A DNA stretch of 64,000 nucleotides from Neoconidiobolus thromboides FSU 785 (taxonomy: Eukaryota > Entomophthoromycota > Entomophthoromycetes > Entomophthorales > Neoconidiobolaceae). The translations under genes and the position numbers were made by a program. Shown one piece after another: positions 61,113-64,000 of this stretch (position 1 is the stretch's first letter; every line of letters begins with the position of its first letter). The stretch is taken from positions 124,001 through 188,000 of the forward strand of contig MU626271.1 of assembly GCA_025603075.1 (NCBI GenBank), written 5' to 3'. Under the pieces are notes generated by a model, which did no database searches, was not told the DNA's origin, and saw only the letters and a program-made list of their open reading frames with translations.

Positions 61113-62719
61113 ATGGGATCAATATCAACTAATGACAGTGATAATATTCATGATAGGGTATCAACTAGTAATAAAAACATTAAATATAATATAATATAAT
61201 ATAACTTATTAATAAAATTATGACTAGCTTCATCTCGTTTCCCAGATTTAAATTATTTAAAAATAATTTTATTAACTGGGTTTATTCATGTATTTATACT
61301 ATGTATTTCAAATATATCTATAAATGTAACTTTAGCAATAAATCAATTTCTATACATTAATTGAACTCTTAGACTTTATTGGAGCTAGAAGGGCTTCCCC
61401 ATGATCGTCATGAAAAAAAATATTATATTGTATCCAACTTCAATTACTTTCAATATATGGTACCTGTAGCTGTAATTCTTGTTAGCTATTTGACTGATAA
61501 ATATGGAGCCAAAAAAACTGTATCTCTATCAATTTATGCTATATCCATTTTAATAGTACTTTTGTCTATATCACCAAACCTCTTTTTTATTCGGATTACT
61601 TTAATTGGCTTAGGCTTATCTAGTGGACTGAAAGCTATTCCTTATGGACTTATAGCAATTCTCTATGAATCCAAACATCAAAGTATTTTCAAATTTACTA
61701 CTTTAAAGTTGATGAATTAATTAATTATAGGTTTTGCATATACTTTATTATTTATCAATCAAATTCTCAGTGGAATTATCTATTATATTATAATCTTTTT
61801 TAAGTCTTATAAAAATCAAATTCCAAATTGGTTCATTCTAAAATTAGTATTCCTTCAATATCCTCAATTGTTCAATGCTTTATGCAGTGCTATTATAATT
61901 TTAATATTTGGTTATTATTCTCGCTCACTACTATTACCTTTGTATGATAAATCAGATACTACTTCGCTTTCAATTAGAAGTGATGAAACTCAAACATTAA
62001 TTAGTGATATTGATAATACAAACTACAACTCAATTAATTCATCTCAGGATGCTTTATATTTTCGCTTTATACCTAAATTACCAACGGAGAGAACAGTACT
62101 TTTAATTGTTTCGTACATTCTAACACAATTTTTAATCACAAATGCAATGATCATATTACTTGAATGGTATATGTTAATGTTTGAAATTGATAAACATGAC
62201 TTAGGTTTAGGTTTTGAAAGTTTTTTTCCTATCATAATCTTTTTTGTAGTGGTTGCTTTTCTCTTAAGTTATCTATATCTACCTAGTACTTTAAACAAAT
62301 TTAATCCAAGCTATGTATATAACATTACTTGTACTGCAATTGTTATAGAATTTGCTTATTTAATAGTGGTTATCTTTTTACAACTAGTCCTTCCTACTTT
62401 TTTTATTACCATATCAGTTACTTTAATCGCTATATCTTTACCCATATGTTTTTTATATTCTAATTTTTCAGTAATGTTATTACTAGCAAAGGTAGAAGAC
62501 AGAAATGTAGGTAAATTTACTGTGTTTGGCTTGGCATTTGGAGGCTATGGTATTCTTAAATCAGTACAAACATCTATTAATTTTAAAGATATATTTGCTT
62601 ACTTTGGTATTATTGAAAATTATTGGATTATTTTTGTTAAGGTTTTCCTTATTATCTTAATCATAATTGCTTTCCTCAATCGTTATCTTTCCCAAATTAT
62701 TTTCGTTAATAATAATTAA
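61113..62719 (+). CDS. Major facilitator superfamily transporter, copy C
   Basis: Four exons: 61113-61167, 61228-61325, 61373-61682 and 61731-62719, giving 483 residues. Exon 1 is longer than in B (MGSISTNDSDNIHDRVST). Exon 3 starts TLLELEGLPHDRHEKKYYIV and has VSYLTDKYGAKKTV; the stretch LLSISPNLFFIRITLIGLGL is identical to B. About 12 spans in all, with an acidic/Asn-rich central loop after LLLPLYDKSDTTS. B and C are in tandem about 3.1 kb apart; A, on the other strand 14 kb away, matches C better than B around exons 3-4 (for example SDETQTL and INSSQ). No disabling mutation was found in C. Substrate unknown. Confidence 0.82.
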
Positions 62720-62878
62720 TTAATATTATTAAATAAAATAATACGGATTGTATATTTTTTGTATGCTCTATTCAGCTATAATAAAATAGTCATGTTTCAA
62801 TCTTTTTATTGCTTTTAAAACAATAGCTTTTTAATAATACATAAGTTCCATAAATAGAGCAGAATAATTACTAACATT

Positions 62879-62984
62879 ATGTGGGGATGTATTTTTTATT
62901 TAAAAATTTCACTAACAATCTCTCCGCTCGAACAGCCCTTAAAAAATGGAAAAAGTAATGAAATAAAAAAAATATTCCCATGTA
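62879..62984 (+). mobile_element. MITE-like element, copy 19, absent from the paralogous site
   Basis: GTGGGGATGTATTTTTTATT to ATTCCCATGTA. The flanks AACATTATG and TATTAAAAAG correspond to contiguous sequence near 59755-59770 in copy B. Confidence 0.85.
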
Positions 62985-63352
62985 TTAAAAAGTCATTATC
63001 ACATTACCAATAATTCAACTTCTAAAAGAATGCAAAAGTTGAAATTATCTAATATACATTATTTTATTTACTTTGTTGTGCTTTTGTTGCTGCTACTTAA
63101 TCCCAACTTAAGTTTGGATCAGCTTATGAATACTAAATACAATAAACACTTTATTTTTAAATATATTAGAAACTTTAACTAATATTAATATGGTTGATTA
63201 TTGCTATTTCACCTAATAGATTGCTTAAATCCTTAGATCAAGAAAGTAAACTCATCGAAAAGAAAAAAAGATCCCATTTAGTTAAATATTTCCATTATTT
63301 CTCATGTATTTCTTACTTTTTTTATCTTTAATATATTTCATTCTACAATTTG

Positions 63353-63451
63353 AGACTGTTTTTTTTGGTTTCACTATTTTTCCATTTTTTAAGCGCTATT
63401 TGAGTGGAAAAATTGTAGTAAAATTCTTAAACAAAAAAATATATCCCCATT
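63353..63451 (-). mobile_element. MITE-like element, copy 20
   Basis: TTTTTTTTGGTTTCACTATT to ATATATCCCCATT; the left terminal GGGG block is degraded. Confidence 0.7.
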
Positions 63452-63821
63452 TCTATTTTCTTCACTCAAATAAGGCATTTGAGAGCTAATCTCTTCAAAA
63501 TTTATGAAAGTCCAACATTGTATTAAAAAAACGTTTATTTTAATTATTAAATCCTCATAATTCTTTTTACTATTTAAAACTTATTAATCAATTATAAATA
63601 AAAGATAATTTTTATTTGTTAATGTTCTTATAGCTCAAAATTTAATAAAATATTTGCATTGAAATTTCATCATATTACATGATATAATATCAACTCATTT
63701 CTGGAAAAAAGGTATGTAAATAAGTTATATTAACTTATAATAAACAATAACAACTATTTTAATTATATTGATCATAATTAAATTATAAAATATCAGCACC
63801 TACATTCCATATTCCACTAAA

Positions 63822-64000
63822 ATGCAATTGACTATATTGATTTCAACATTATTAACCCTTTCCAGCTTTAATACAGACACGTGCTACTCTTGTCCTGGAG
63901 AAAACTTTCAAGGTCAATGTGCTCAGAAGTGTTGTATTGAATTTGGAGGCACATTAATAGGATTTGGTTTTTCATCAGTATGTTGCAATATTCAAGCATT
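63822..64000 (+). CDS. Secreted cysteine-rich protein (partial, cut by window end)
   Basis: ATG at 63822 opens a frame of 59 full codons to the window edge. The signal peptide is MQLTILISTLLTLSSFNTD, probably cleaved just before the first Cys. The mature part has seven Cys in about 40 residues with the pattern C-x2-C-x8-C-x3-CC-x14-CC, including CYSCPGENFQGQC and KCCIEFGG. This is the form of a small disulfide-rich extracellular protein (effector-like, adhesion or defence). No named family matched. The base composition is clearly less AT-rich than the flank. Whether an intron or stop follows cannot be seen. Confidence 0.65.
   Translation, partial: MQLTILISTLLTLSSFNTDTCYSCPGENFQGQCAQKCCIEFGGTLIGFGFSSVCCNIQA

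Larger units (their letters stand above)
62720..63821. other. Intergenic with two MITEs
   Basis: 3' flank of MFS copy C interrupted by MITE 19, then MITE 20. A 61-codon ORF at 63304-63489 runs through MITE 20 and is not a gene. Confidence 0.6.

Overview
The window is nuclear DNA of a fungus with a very AT-rich genome. A Ste12-type homeodomain protein, DUF1748, Bsd2, Dma1, Dbp3 and Ccr4 orthologues point to fungi. Genes are cut by many introns of about 45-60 nt with GTAAGT/GTAATT-like donors and short (T)TAG acceptors. An ANKRD40-like gene, a gephyrin-type MoeA gene and strong AT bias fit an early-diverging lineage (for example Entomophthoromycotina/Zoopagomycota); that placement is inference. 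No tRNA, rRNA, CRISPR or prokaryotic operon structure was seen. Exon boundaries were worked out by hand from splice signals, reading frame and family similarity.

Layout. 1-15 kb is gene-dense: MoeA/gephyrin C-terminus, a tail-anchored protein, a DUF1748 protein, CCR4 deadenylase, SEC24 (15 exons), GINS subunit PSF1, a type I membrane protein, a long coiled-coil protein and a fatty-acid elongase. 15-26 kb is mostly intergenic, with a peroxiredoxin, an ANKRD40-like gene and a GPI-type surface protein. 26-31.4 kb holds a Dma1-like FHA-RING ligase, BSD2, a small basic protein and a kelch protein. 31.4-45 kb holds STE12, LCB2, poly(A) polymerase and an HSF-type DNA-binding protein between long gene-poor gaps. 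45-64 kb holds three paralogous MFS transporters (one on -, two in tandem on +), DBP3 helicase, ATG7, RPS14, a 4-TM protein and, cut by the window end, a secreted Cys-rich protein.

The main non-genic structure is a family of about 100-bp MITE-like elements, with ends like TATGGGGATGT and a TA target-like flank. There are 19 near-full or diverged copies plus one truncated copy, all in gene-poor gaps between 17 and 63.5 kb. Two copies form an almost perfect inverted pair at 24.05-24.27 kb, and one interrupts the 3' flank of MFS copy C at a position that is empty in copy B. The MFS tandem duplication also carries a 44-bp micro-inversion in its shared 5' flank.

The genes are mostly unrelated housekeeping functions (mRNA turnover and polyadenylation, COPII traffic, replication, lipid synthesis, autophagy, ribosome biogenesis). 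No operon-like logic is expected. The accessory content is the MFS family, the MITEs and the secreted or surface proteins.
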